Below, piece by piece: positions 33,472 to 41,906 of a stretch of 64,000 bases of DNA. The stretch's first letter is position 1. Every line of letters begins with the position of its first letter. The position numbers and the translations under genes are program-made. The notes beneath the pieces are model-generated. The model had not been told where the DNA came from, ran no database searches, and was given only the letters and a program-made list of their open reading frames with translations. The stretch comes from Rhodobacter sp. (GTDB lineage: Bacteria; Pseudomonadota; Alphaproteobacteria; Rhodobacterales; Rhodobacteraceae): the NCBI GenBank assembly GCA_027484985.1, contig JAIXRW010000010.1, positions 62,001 through 126,000 of the forward strand, in the 5' to 3' direction.

Positions 33472-35061
33472 ATGAACGACGAACTTCATTACATCGTGAA
33501 ACGCGCCGCGAAGGGGCTGATGAGCCGCCGCGAGTTTATGGGCCGCGCCTCGGCCTTGGGTGTTTCGGCGGTGATGGCCAATGCGCTGCTGGCATCGGCG
33601 GTGCGGGCGGAAGAGCCGGTCAAGGGCGGCGTGCTGCGGGCGGGCATGGCGGGGGGGGAATCGACCAACTCGCTTGATCCGGCGCTGGCGGCTTCGGAAG
33701 TGCCGTTCATGGTGAACATGATCTGGGGCGAGATGCTGGTCGATGTGACGCCCAAGGGCGAGATCGATTACCGTCTGGCCGAAGAGATCAGCTCGAACGC
33801 GGATGCGACCGAGTGGAAGTTCAAGATCAGGAAGGGCGTGGAATTCCACAACGGCCAGACCGTGACGGCCGAGGATGTGGTGGCCACGCTGAAGCGCCAC
33901 ACGGATGAAAAGGCGCAGTCGGGTGCGCTGGGCATCGTGCAGGGCATTTCCGAGATGATCGCCGAAGGTGACATGGTCACGCTGAAGCTGGCTTCGGGCA
34001 ATGCGGACCTGCCGTTCCTGATGGGCGATTATCACCTGATCATCCAGCCCGGTGGCGGGGTGGACAACCCCGCGGCGGGCATCGGCGCGGGCCCCTACAA
34101 GGTGGTGGATAACGAACCCGGCGTGCGCCACACCTTTGAGAAATTCGCCAATTACTGGGACCCATCGATCGGCCATGCCGATCAGGTCGAAATTCTGGTC
34201 ATCAACGACAACAACCTGCGGACGGCGGCGTTGCAGGCGGGTCAGGTCCATATGATCAACCGCGTCGATCCCAAGATCGTCGAATTGCTGAAAGGCGTGC
34301 CGGGCATCAGCGTCGAGGCGGTGGCGGGGCGTGGACATTACGTGTTCATCATGCATTGCGACAAGGCGCCCTTTGACAACAACGATCTGCGGATGGCGCT
34401 GAAACTGGCGATCAACCGCGAGGAGATGGTTGAAAAGATCCTTGGCGGGTTGGGCACGGTCGGCAACGATTTCCCGATCAACGCGGCCTATCCGCTGTTT
34501 GACGACACGATCGAGCAGCGCAAATACGACCCTGCGGCGGCGGCCGAGCTTTACAAGAAATCGGGGCATGACGGGTCGCCCATCGTGCTGCGCACAGCGC
34601 CCGGCGCCTTCCCCGGTGCGGTGGAAGCGGCGCAACTGTTCCAGCAATCGGCCGCTGCGGCGGGTATTCCGCTGGAAGTGAAGGTCGAGCCCGATGACGG
34701 CTATTGGTCGGATGTGTGGAACGTGCAGCCGTTCTGCGCCAGCTATTGGGGTGGCCGCCCCGTGCAAGACCAGATGTATTCGACGGCCTATCTTTCGACC
34801 GCCGACTGGAACGACACCAAGTTCAAGAACGCCGAGTTCGACGAATTGCTGCTGAAGGCGCGGGCCGAACTGGATGCGACCAAGCGCAAGGAAGAATATT
34901 CCAAGATGGCGCATATCCTGCGTGACGAAGGCGGCCTGATCCTGCCGATGTTCAACGACTTTGTCGAAGCCAAGCGCGCCGAAGTGGGCGGCTGGGTGCA
35001 GGACCCGAATGGCGAGCTGATGAACGGCCGTGCGCTGGTCAAATGCTGGCTGACGGCTTGA
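33472..35061 (+). CDS. Dipeptide/oligopeptide-type ABC transporter substrate-binding protein
   Basis: A 529-residue family 5 solute-binding protein. The N-terminus carries a twin-arginine motif (SRREFMGRASALG) followed by a hydrophobic stretch ending SAVRAEE, so it should be exported folded by Tat. EEISSNADATEWKFKIRKGV and GQTVTAEDVVATLKRH are family marks. A GGGAGACGAGGAC site precedes the ATG. Ligands of this family include peptides, opines, glutathione and heme; none can be chosen from sequence. First gene of a complete transporter. Confidence 0.9.
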   Translation: MNDELHYIVKRAAKGLMSRREFMGRASALGVSAVMANALLASAVRAEEPVKGGVLRAGMAGGESTNSLDPALAASEVPFMVNMIWGEMLVDVTPKGEIDYRLAEEISSNADATEWKFKIRKGVEFHNGQTVTAEDVVATLKRHTDEKAQSGALGIVQGISEMIAEGDMVTLKLASGNADLPFLMGDYHLIIQPGGGVDNPAAGIGAGPYKVVDNEPGVRHTFEKFANYWDPSIGHADQVEILVINDNNLRTAALQAGQVHMINRVDPKIVELLKGVPGISVEAVAGRGHYVFIMHCDKAPFDNNDLRMALKLAINREEMVEKILGGLGTVGNDFPINAAYPLFDDTIEQRKYDPAAAAELYKKSGHDGSPIVLRTAPGAFPGAVEAAQLFQQSAAAAGIPLEVKVEPDDGYWSDVWNVQPFCASYWGGRPVQDQMYSTAYLSTADWNDTKFKNAEFDELLLKARAELDATKRKEEYSKMAHILRDEGGLILPMFNDFVEAKRAEVGGWVQDPNGELMNGRALVKCWLTA

Positions 35062-35077
35062 TCGGGCGCAAAGCAAA

Positions 35078-36034
35078 GTGCACCCGATCTTGAGACTGGT
35101 GGTCCAGCGCATTGCGCTGGGCCTGCTTTTGCTGCTGGCGGTTTCGGTGCTGATCTATGCCGGAACCGAGGCGCTGCCGGGTGATGTGGCGCAAGCCATC
35201 CTTGGCCAATCGGCCACGCCCGAGGCGCTGGCCAACCTGCGCGAGGCGCTGGGGCTGAACCAGCCCGGCTATGTGCGCTATTTCAACTGGCTGGGCGGCG
35301 TGCTGACGGGGGATTTCGGCAAGGCGCTGACCAACGGGCAGGATATCGGGCAGGCCATCGCGCAGCGGCTGGGCAATACGCTGTTCCTTGCCGGTTGTGC
35401 GGCGGCGATTTCGGTGCCTTTGGCGGTGGGGCTGGGGCTGGTGGCGGCGCGTTATAACGGGCGCTGGCCGGACAAGGTGATTTCGGGGATCACGCTTTCG
35501 ACGATCAGCCTGCCCGAATTCGTGGCGGCCTATTTCGTGATCTACCTGCTGACGCAGGTTTTTCCGATCTTTCAGCCGGTGGCCATGGTGTTTCCGGGCA
35601 TGGGGTTCTGGGAAAAATTGCAGGCGGTGGCCTTGCCCGTGCTGGTGCTGGTGCTGGTGGTGCTGGCCCATATGATGCGGATGACGCGGGCCGCCATTCT
35701 GAACGTGATGCAATCGGCCTATATCGAAACGGCCGAGTTGAAGGGCCTGTCACCCATGCGGGTGATCTGGCGCCATGCGCTGCCCAATGCGGTAGCCCCG
35801 ATCATTTCGGTCGTGGTGATCAACCTTGCCTATCTGGTGGTGGGGGTTGTCGTGGTCGAGGTTGTGTTCGGCTATAACGCGCTGGGGCAATATCTGGTGG
35901 ACCATGTGGCCAAGCGCGATCTGCCGGTGGTGCAGGCGGTGGGGCTGATCTTTGCCGCCGTCTATATCGGGCTGAACATTCTGGCCGATGTGCTGTCGAT
36001 CATCGCCAATCCGCGGCTGAGGCATCCGAAATGA
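35078..36034 (+). CDS. ABC transporter permease, DppB type
   Basis: A 318-residue membrane protein with about six segments; LRLVVQRIALGLLLLLAVSV starts the first, as in DppB/OppB. The ATPase-contact loop reads IETAELKGLSPMRVIWRHAL. The GTG start at 35078 lies 17 bp after the binding-protein stop; no better ATG in frame preserves the first membrane segment. Its stop overlaps the next permease gene (ATGA). Confidence 0.9.
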   Translation: MHPILRLVVQRIALGLLLLLAVSVLIYAGTEALPGDVAQAILGQSATPEALANLREALGLNQPGYVRYFNWLGGVLTGDFGKALTNGQDIGQAIAQRLGNTLFLAGCAAAISVPLAVGLGLVAARYNGRWPDKVISGITLSTISLPEFVAAYFVIYLLTQVFPIFQPVAMVFPGMGFWEKLQAVALPVLVLVLVVLAHMMRMTRAAILNVMQSAYIETAELKGLSPMRVIWRHALPNAVAPIISVVVINLAYLVVGVVVVEVVFGYNALGQYLVDHVAKRDLPVVQAVGLIFAAVYIGLNILADVLSIIANPRLRHPK

Positions 36035-36849
36035 GGCGTATTCCCCTTTCTGCCCTGATCGGGCTGGTGCTGACCGGTCTGTTCCTGTTCGCGGCGATCT
36101 TTGCCGATTTCATTGCGCCCTATCCGCTGGACGCGGTGCTGGGCAAGGTGTGGGAGCCGCCCTCGGCCCAATTCTGGCTGGGCACCGATACGATCGGGCG
36201 CGATATTTTCAGCCGGCTTATCTATGGCGGGCAGATCACCATTTTCGTGGCGCTGGCGTCATCGCTGCTGTCCTTTGGGCTGGGGTCGTTCCTCGGGTTC
36301 CTTGCGGCGGTCAGGGGCGGGTGGGTCGATCAGGGGCTAAGCCGTCTGGTCGATCTGGTCATGGCGATTCCGACGCTGATCGTGGCGCTGGTGGTGCTGT
36401 CGGTGCTGCCGATCAACCTGACGGTGTTGATCCTGATCATGGGGCTGCTGGATTCGACGCGGGTGTTCCGGCTTGCGCGTGCGGTGGCGATGGATATCGC
36501 GGTGATGGATTATGTCGAAGCGGCGCGGTTGCGCGGCGAGGGGCAGGTGTGGGTGATCTTCCGCGAGATTTTGCCCAATGCGCTGTCGCCTTTGGTGGCA
36601 GAATTCGGGCTGCGGTTCATCTTTGCGGTTCTGTTCATTTCGACCCTGTCCTTTCTGGGGCTGGGGATTCAGCCCCCCTTGGCCGATTGGGGCGGGATGG
36701 TGAAGGAAAACAAGGACGGGCTGGTTTACGGCAAAGCGGCGGCGCTGATGCCCGCGCTGGCCATCGCGCTGCTGGCGATTTCGGTGAACCTTGTGGCCGA
36801 TTGGGTGCTGAGCCGCACTTCCAGCCTGAAAGGGGGGCGCGGTGCCTGA
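36031..36849 (+). CDS. ABC transporter permease, DppC type
   Basis: A 272-residue permease. The DppC-type periplasmic segment FWLGTDTIGRDIFSRLIYGG and the EAA loop VEAARLRGEGQVWVIFREIL are clear, followed by the SFLGLGIQPPLADWGGMV signature. It overlaps the upstream permease by 4 bp and the downstream ATPase gene by 8 bp, so the transporter genes form one translational unit. Confidence 0.91.
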   Translation: MRRIPLSALIGLVLTGLFLFAAIFADFIAPYPLDAVLGKVWEPPSAQFWLGTDTIGRDIFSRLIYGGQITIFVALASSLLSFGLGSFLGFLAAVRGGWVDQGLSRLVDLVMAIPTLIVALVVLSVLPINLTVLILIMGLLDSTRVFRLARAVAMDIAVMDYVEAARLRGEGQVWVIFREILPNALSPLVAEFGLRFIFAVLFISTLSFLGLGIQPPLADWGGMVKENKDGLVYGKAAALMPALAIALLAISVNLVADWVLSRTSSLKGGRGA

Positions 36850-38473
36850 GTTGCTTGAGATCAAGAACCTGCGGATCGAGGCGACAAGCTATCCGCCCGG
36901 AGAGCCGCCGCGCGATGTGGTGCTGGTGGATGATGTGTCGGTTTCGGTCGCCAAGGGGCGGGTGCTGGGGCTGATCGGGGAATCGGGGGCGGGCAAATCG
37001 ACCATCGGGCTGTCGGCCATGGCTTATGGCCGTGGCGGGGTGCGGCTGACGGGGGGCGAGGTCTGGCTGAACGGGCGCGACCTGCGGGCGCTGGGGGCGG
37101 GCGATCTGCGCGCCTTGCGCGGGCGCGAGGTGACGTATGTGGCGCAATCTGCCGCCGCCGCCTTTAACCCCGCGCAACGGCTGATCGAGCAGGTGATCGA
37201 AACCAGCCTGACCCATGGGCTGATGGGGCGCACAGAAGCCGAGGCGCGGGCGGTGGACCTGTTCCGCAAGCTGGGGCTGCCGAACCCCGAGACGTTCGGC
37301 AACCGCTATCCGCACCAGGTATCGGGCGGGCAGTTGCAGCGGGCGATGACGGCGATGGCGCTGTGCCCCAAGCCCGACCTTGTGATCTTTGACGAACCCA
37401 CGACCGCGCTGGATGTGACGACGCAGATCGACGTGCTGGCCGCGATCAAGGAAGCGATCCGCGATACCGGCGTTGCGGCGCTGTATATCACCCATGATCT
37501 GGCCGTGGTGGCGCAGGTGGCCGATGATATTCTGGTGCTGCGGCACGGGAAAAAGGTGGAATACGGCACGACCGCCGAGATCATCACCGCGCCGAAAGAA
37601 GCCTATACGCAGGCGCTGGTATCGGTGCGCGGGATCGATCATGTGGAAAAGGCGCCTGCCCCGTCGGTCCTGTCGATTCAGGGGGTGACGGCGCGCTATC
37701 GGGGCACGCATTTCGACGTGCTGAAGAATGTGACGCTGGACCTGCCCGCAGGGCAAACGCTGGCGGTGGTGGGTGAAAGCGGTTCGGGCAAATCGACGCT
37801 GGCCCGCGCGATCACGGGGCTGTTGCCGCCCGCGCGGGGCCGCATCGTGTTTGGCGGGCGCGAGCTTTCGCCCGCGCTGGAAAGCCGGACGAAGGACGAT
37901 CTGCGCGAATTGCAGATGATCTACCAGATGGCCGATGTGGCGATGAACCCGCGCCAGACGGTGGGCACGATCATCGGGCGACCGCTTGAGTTCTATTTCG
38001 GCCTGAAGGGCGAGGCAAAGCGGAAACGGGTGCAGGAACTGCTTGACCAGATCGAGATGGGCAAGGGTTATATCGACCGCTACCCCGCCGAATTGTCGGG
38101 TGGGCAGAAGCAGCGGGTCTGCATCGCGCGGGCCTTGGCGGCGAAGCCCAAGCTGATCATCTGCGACGAGGTGACATCCGCGCTGGACCCGCTGGTGGCG
38201 GATGGCATCCTGAAGCTGCTGCTCAATCTGCAAGCGCAGGAACATGTGGCCTATCTGTTCATCACCCATGATCTTGCCACGGTAAAGGCCATCGCCGACC
38301 GGATCGCGGTGATGTATCGCGGCGAAGTGGTGCGTTACGGCACCAAGACCGATGTGCTGACGCCACCCTTTGACGATTACACCGATCTTCTTTTGTCCTC
38401 GGTGCCGGAAATGGAACTGGGCTGGCTGGAGAATGTGCTGGCGCATCGCAAGATGGAAAGCGCGGGGAACTGA
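36842..38473 (+). CDS. ABC transporter ATP-binding protein, DppD-DppF fusion
   Basis: A 543-residue protein with two complete ATPase domains, so both halves of the importer motor are in one chain. First domain: Walker A GESGAGKST, signature VSGGQLQRAM, Walker B LVIFDEPTTALD. Second domain: Walker A GESGSGKST, signature LSGGQKQRVCIARAL, Walker B LIICDEVTSALD. The linker is near residue 270. Fused ATPases of this type are common in Rhizobiales and Rhodobacterales transporters. GTG start overlaps the permease end. A single repeat core follows at 38491. Confidence 0.93.
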   Translation: MPELLEIKNLRIEATSYPPGEPPRDVVLVDDVSVSVAKGRVLGLIGESGAGKSTIGLSAMAYGRGGVRLTGGEVWLNGRDLRALGAGDLRALRGREVTYVAQSAAAAFNPAQRLIEQVIETSLTHGLMGRTEAEARAVDLFRKLGLPNPETFGNRYPHQVSGGQLQRAMTAMALCPKPDLVIFDEPTTALDVTTQIDVLAAIKEAIRDTGVAALYITHDLAVVAQVADDILVLRHGKKVEYGTTAEIITAPKEAYTQALVSVRGIDHVEKAPAPSVLSIQGVTARYRGTHFDVLKNVTLDLPAGQTLAVVGESGSGKSTLARAITGLLPPARGRIVFGGRELSPALESRTKDDLRELQMIYQMADVAMNPRQTVGTIIGRPLEFYFGLKGEAKRKRVQELLDQIEMGKGYIDRYPAELSGGQKQRVCIARALAAKPKLIICDEVTSALDPLVADGILKLLLNLQAQEHVAYLFITHDLATVKAIADRIAVMYRGEVVRYGTKTDVLTPPFDDYTDLLLSSVPEMELGWLENVLAHRKMESAGN

Positions 38474-38490
38474 CGGGCCTGACCCTGCGG

Positions 38491-38518
38491 CTTCATCTTG
38501 GCACAAATACTCTCGCCG
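38491..38518. repeat. Palindromic gene-end element, site 5 (single core)
   Basis: CTTCATCTTGGCACAAATAC and the bases after it are the reverse complement of the GAGTATTTG-type core. The copy is a lone arm, 17 bp after the ABC ATPase stop and before the next gene on the same strand. Confidence 0.6.
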
Positions 38519-38566
38519 AAGGCGCAGGGTTGGCCCATGCGGTCCGGCGGACGGAAAGGAACCGAT

Positions 38567-39397
38567 ATGCGAAAACTGTTGCTGATCATCATCGACGGGG
38601 TGCCTTACCGGAACTGGCGGCGGCTGTTCGGCAACCTTGAGGGTTGGGTGAAAGCGGGCGACGCGCGGGTGTGGCGGATGCGATCGGTGCTGCCTTCGAC
38701 GAGTGCGAGTTGTTATGCCTCGATCCACACGGGATTGCCGCCGCAGGTGACGAAGGTGTGGGGCAACGAGGCGGTTCACAAGCTTGATTTCCCCGACATC
38801 TTTTCGGCCGTGGCGGCGGCGGGTGGGCGCACGGGGGCGGTGGCGCATAGTTTCTGGTCAGAGTTTTTCCAACGGGCGCCCTTTGATCTGGTGCGCGACA
38901 TTGAATATGACGAAGAGGCGGGGCCGATCCATCACGGGCGGTTCCACACCATGACGGGCTACGGCAACATCAACCAGATGACGCCGAGCGATGTGGACCT
39001 GTTCGCCACGCTGACGCGGCTGGCCGAAGTGAAGGGCGTGGATTACGGGATGCTGCATACCTGCACGCTGGACAGTATGGGGCACCGTTTCTACCACGAC
39101 TGCGAAGAGATGGATAATGCCTGCCACATGATGGACGCGATGCTGGCCCCCTTTGTGCAGCGCTGGCGGGATGGCGGATACGAGGTGATCGTGACCGCCG
39201 ATCACGGGCAGGATGCGCGCGGGCATCACGGTGGCACGGGCGAGTTGCAGCAGGATTTCGCGTTCTACTATTTCGGCGATGCGGACATGCGCAAGGGCGA
39301 TGCGGTGCTGGACCAGCTGGCTTTGGCCCCGTCGATCCTGACGCGGATGGGGGTTCCGGTGCCTGCGACGATGAAGGCAGCACCCTTCATGGCGTGA
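38567..39397 (+). CDS. Alkaline-phosphatase superfamily phosphodiesterase/nucleotide pyrophosphatase-like protein
   Basis: A 276-residue enzyme of the nucleotide pyrophosphatase/phosphonoacetate-hydrolase branch. Metal-site residues are in LLIIIDGVPYRN (Asp), DSMGHRFYHDC (Asp, His), VTADHGQD (Asp-His) and GHHGG (His); the nucleophile should be a Thr or Ser in LPSTSASCYASIHTG. No signal peptide, so it acts in the cytoplasm on an imported or internal phosphodiester. The ATG at 38567 follows GGAAAGGA. It is encoded right after the importer, so it may process the transported compound; the substrate is unknown. Confidence 0.82.
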   Translation: MRKLLLIIIDGVPYRNWRRLFGNLEGWVKAGDARVWRMRSVLPSTSASCYASIHTGLPPQVTKVWGNEAVHKLDFPDIFSAVAAAGGRTGAVAHSFWSEFFQRAPFDLVRDIEYDEEAGPIHHGRFHTMTGYGNINQMTPSDVDLFATLTRLAEVKGVDYGMLHTCTLDSMGHRFYHDCEEMDNACHMMDAMLAPFVQRWRDGGYEVIVTADHGQDARGHHGGTGELQQDFAFYYFGDADMRKGDAVLDQLALAPSILTRMGVPVPATMKAAPFMA

Positions 39398-39399
39398 GA

Positions 39400-39448
39400 G
39401 CGGGGGTTTCACCCCCGCACCCCCAGAGTATTTGGGCAAGGATGAAGA
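39400..39448. repeat. Palindromic gene-end element, site 6
   Basis: GCGGGGGT/ACCCCCGC hairpin (39400-39418) followed by the core AGAGTATTTGGGCAAGGATG (from 39425). It fills the space between two convergent stops and touches the stop codon of the class II aldolase gene. Confidence 0.7.
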
Positions 39449-40198
39449 TCAGGAGGCGTAGGTTGCGCCTTCGTCGTCGAGTATCGCCCTGATTTCGTTC
39501 AGGAAATAGTCGGCGGCGCCGGGATAGGCGTCCCATTCGCGGGCGGTTTTCTCGGCCACTTCTTCGGACAGGTAGCGCAGCGGTTGGCCGGTTTGCAGGG
39601 CGCGGATATAGGTTTCGGCCGCGCGTTCGAAGTAATAGAGGCTGTTGAAGGTTTCCGCGACTGTCTGGCCCACGATCAGCACGCCGTGGTTGCCCATGAT
39701 CATGGTGGTGATCTTTGGATCGCGCAGCAGTTCGGCGCAGCGGGCGGCTTCGTCCTCGAACGCCATGCCGCCATAGTGGTCATCGACGACCTGACGGTTG
39801 TGGAACATGGCCGAGTTCTGGTCGATGGCGGGAAGGCGGCTGTCGGCAAGGCTGGCCAGAACGGTCGCATGGGTGGAATGGACGTGCATCAGGCAGCGGG
39901 CATGGGGCAGGGCGCGGTGGATGGACCCGTGCAAGCCCCAGGCGGTGGGATCGGGCGCATCGGGGCGGTTCATGGTTTCGGGATCGTTGGCGTCGATCTC
40001 GATCAGGCCCGAGGCTGTCATGCGGGAAAAGTGGCGGCCGTTGGGGTTGATGAGGAAGCGGGTGCCGGTATCGTTGGTGGCGAGCGAGAAGTGGTTGGCG
40101 ACCGCTTCGTGCATGTTCAGCCGTGCCGTCCAGCGGAAGGCGGCGGCGAGATCGCATCTTTCTTTCCAATGGGTTAGGTTGGGCAGGGGGGCGTTCAT
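39449..40198 (-). CDS. Class II aldolase/adducin family protein
   Basis: A 249-residue protein of the fuculose-aldolase/adducin fold. Zinc histidines are expected in LMHVHSTHATVLASL (HxH) and near VVDDHYGGMAF; NGRHFSRMTASGLIEID and TTMIMGNHGVLIVG fit the family. Such enzymes act as aldolases, epimerases or decarboxylases, so the reaction is not assigned. The ATG at 40198 overlaps the stop of the upstream esterase (ATGA), making a two-gene unit; an ATG at 40219 would also be in frame but lies inside that gene. Confidence 0.87.
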   Translation of the reverse strand: MNAPLPNLTHWKERCDLAAAFRWTARLNMHEAVANHFSLATNDTGTRFLINPNGRHFSRMTASGLIEIDANDPETMNRPDAPDPTAWGLHGSIHRALPHARCLMHVHSTHATVLASLADSRLPAIDQNSAMFHNRQVVDDHYGGMAFEDEAARCAELLRDPKITTMIMGNHGVLIVGQTVAETFNSLYYFERAAETYIRALQTGQPLRYLSEEVAEKTAREWDAYPGAADYFLNEIRAILDDEGATYAS

Positions 40199-41127
40199 GG
40201 GCTCTCCGGGAAGGGCCATTCGCGGTGGGCGAAGGCGGTTATCGTGATGCAGATGCGCGAAAAGCTGTCCTTGGCGCGGGGCACGGTGGCGCGGGCGCGC
40301 AGGTAGCCGTGGACAAGGCCGGTTTCGGTGATCGCATGGGCGCGTCCGCCGGCTGCGGTGATGCGCGCGGCATAGGCGCGGGCATCATCGGCCAGCGGAT
40401 CGCATTCGGCGGCGATGGCGAGTGTGGGGGGCAAGCCGTTGAAATCGCTGTCGGAAAGCGGTGCGAAACTGGGGTCGGGCGCGGGTTCGTGGCCGCCGTG
40501 GCGGGTGGCGGCGTAGAACAGGACATCGTCGCGGGTGAGCATGGGGGCTGCTGCGTGAGTGAGGTAGGAGCCTGTATCCCGGTTGCCGCCAAGGCCAGGG
40601 TAGATGAGGATTTGTCCAGTGATTCCAAGGGTTTCGCCACGGGTGGCGTGGCAGACTGCGGCGGCGAGGTTGCCGCCTGCGCTGTCGCCCACAAGGATGA
40701 GGGGGTGTTGCAGGGTGGAAGAGATTTCCCTTGTTGCCGAAAGCGCATCGTCATAGGCGGCCGGATGGGGGTGTTCGGGGCAAAGACGGTAATCGACGGA
40801 CACGACATGGAACCCCGTAACCGCCCGTATTTCCGCGCAAATATCATCGTGGCTGTGCAATCCGCCCACCACGAAGCCGCCGCCGTGGAAATAGACCACC
40901 GTGGCCCCCGCGCCGGGGTAGTGGCGGCAGGGCACGCCGCCAAAGGCGCGGTCGGTCGCGGTGATGCCGGGGGGATAGCCGCGATGGAAGGCGCGGCACA
41001 TGCGGTCATAGATCGCGCGCTGGTCTGCGATGGAAAGCGTTGCGGTATCAGGGGGATAGGCCGCATCCGTGGCGCGGATGAAGGCCTCGGTCGCATCGTC
41101 GAGAAGGGTGGAATAATCGGGTTTCAT
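40195..41127 (-). CDS. Alpha/beta hydrolase, HSL/lipase family IV esterase
   Basis: A 310-residue esterase of the hormone-sensitive-lipase group. The oxyanion motif YFHGGGFVVGG and nucleophile motif VGDSAGGNLAAAV are exact; the catalytic Asp lies in ECDPLADDA and His in LVHGYLRA. ATG 41127 is preferred over an upstream frame with no family similarity. It leads the class II aldolase with a 4-bp overlap. Hydrolysis of a carboxylic ester of an imported compound, such as an acylated choline or carnitine, is possible but only suggested by position. Confidence 0.89.
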   Translation of the reverse strand: MKPDYSTLLDDATEAFIRATDAAYPPDTATLSIADQRAIYDRMCRAFHRGYPPGITATDRAFGGVPCRHYPGAGATVVYFHGGGFVVGGLHSHDDICAEIRAVTGFHVVSVDYRLCPEHPHPAAYDDALSATREISSTLQHPLILVGDSAGGNLAAAVCHATRGETLGITGQILIYPGLGGNRDTGSYLTHAAAPMLTRDDVLFYAATRHGGHEPAPDPSFAPLSDSDFNGLPPTLAIAAECDPLADDARAYAARITAAGGRAHAITETGLVHGYLRARATVPRAKDSFSRICITITAFAHREWPFPESP

Positions 41128-41222
41128 GGCGGCAGTCTGGTCTGCGGCCCCGATGCGGGCAAGCAAAAAGCAAAGGGCGCGTGCCCCGTGGCCCGCGCCC
41201 CTGCAAACGCTGCGTTGACGTT

Positions 41223-41429
41223 TCAGGCCAGCGACAGGTTGGTGGCCGATTCGCGGCCGTCACGACCTGCTTCGATATCGAAGGTCACAGCCTGACCATC
41301 CTTGAGGCCACGAAGGCCGGCACGTTCCAGAGCGGTGATGTGGACGAACACGTCCTTCTTGCCGCCTTCGGGTGCGATGAAGCCGTAGCCTTTGGTTTCA
41401 TTGAACCATTTCACGGTGCCCTTGGCCAT
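41223..41429 (-). CDS. Cold-shock domain protein (CspA family)
   Basis: A 68-residue single cold-shock domain that binds single-stranded RNA or DNA. RNP1 (KGYGFIAP) and RNP2 (DVFVHITAL) are intact, with the start [12 protein letters not shown]. The ATG at 41429 is preceded by AGGAGA on the reverse strand. A long in-frame extension upstream is not conserved and is most likely the 5' untranslated leader usual for csp genes. Confidence 0.95.
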   Translation of the reverse strand: MAKGTVKWFNETKGYGFIAPEGGKKDVFVHITALERAGLRGLKDGQAVTFDIEAGRDGRESATNLSLA

Positions 41430-41858
41430 CGTGAAGTCTCCTGTCTTGTCTGCCGCCCGCGTTGTGCGGCGGCCTGGCCCCGTCAGCCTGGTCGATGCTG
41501 GCGCCGGTGAAACCGGTAGACAGAAGTCGAGTAGAGTTAACGTCGCAAAGAGGATATGAGCACGAAAATAGCGGAAATCAAGGAATTTCGCGCAATATCC
41601 GGCCACGAGGGCCGCTGCGGGCCACCCATGCCGACGGAATGGGCACAAGGACAAGAGTGCCGCAAAGCGGATGAAACCGCAATGCACAGGTGATGCAGAC
41701 GCAAAGCGCAAAAGTATGAAGATCGGTTAATTCTTGGCGGATCGGGTGGGACGGGCGCCCCATGGGTCTGGCCAGCCGCCCGCAGCAAGGCATGGCGCCG
41801 CGAGAGTGGTCAAGCCCGCGTCGCTTTGGCCGGTCGGTTGGCGGCGGGGCCAAAAGCA
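41430..41858. other. Intergenic region, probable csp leader; no gene seen
   Basis: Between csp and the ettA terminator, both read leftward. I see no supported gene. The part next to csp (roughly 41430-41570) is moderately AT-rich on its far side and probably holds the csp promoter and 5' leader. Confidence 0.5.
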
Positions 41859-41887
41859 AAGGCCCCGGTTGCGGGAACCGGGGCCTT
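41859..41887 (-). terminator. Intrinsic terminator of ettA
   Basis: AAGGCCCCGGTT (41859-41870) and AACCGGGGCCTT (41876-41887) form a perfect 12-bp stem with a 5-base loop, 19 bp beyond the ettA stop; the downstream side on the reverse strand is T-rich (TTTGCTTTTGG). Confidence 0.85.
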
Positions 41888-41906
41888 GCGGTGATGGATA
41901 CCGTGG

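Noticed and set aside
31154-35112. Long reverse open frames opposite the CocE hydrolase and the binding-protein gene
   Set aside because: Composition-driven shadows; the forward frames carry all family motifs and ribosome sites.
41430-41711. A longer N-terminus (about 94 residues) for the cold-shock protein
   Set aside because: Cold-shock proteins of this type start at the KGTVKWF segment; the upstream part is more likely the untranslated leader.
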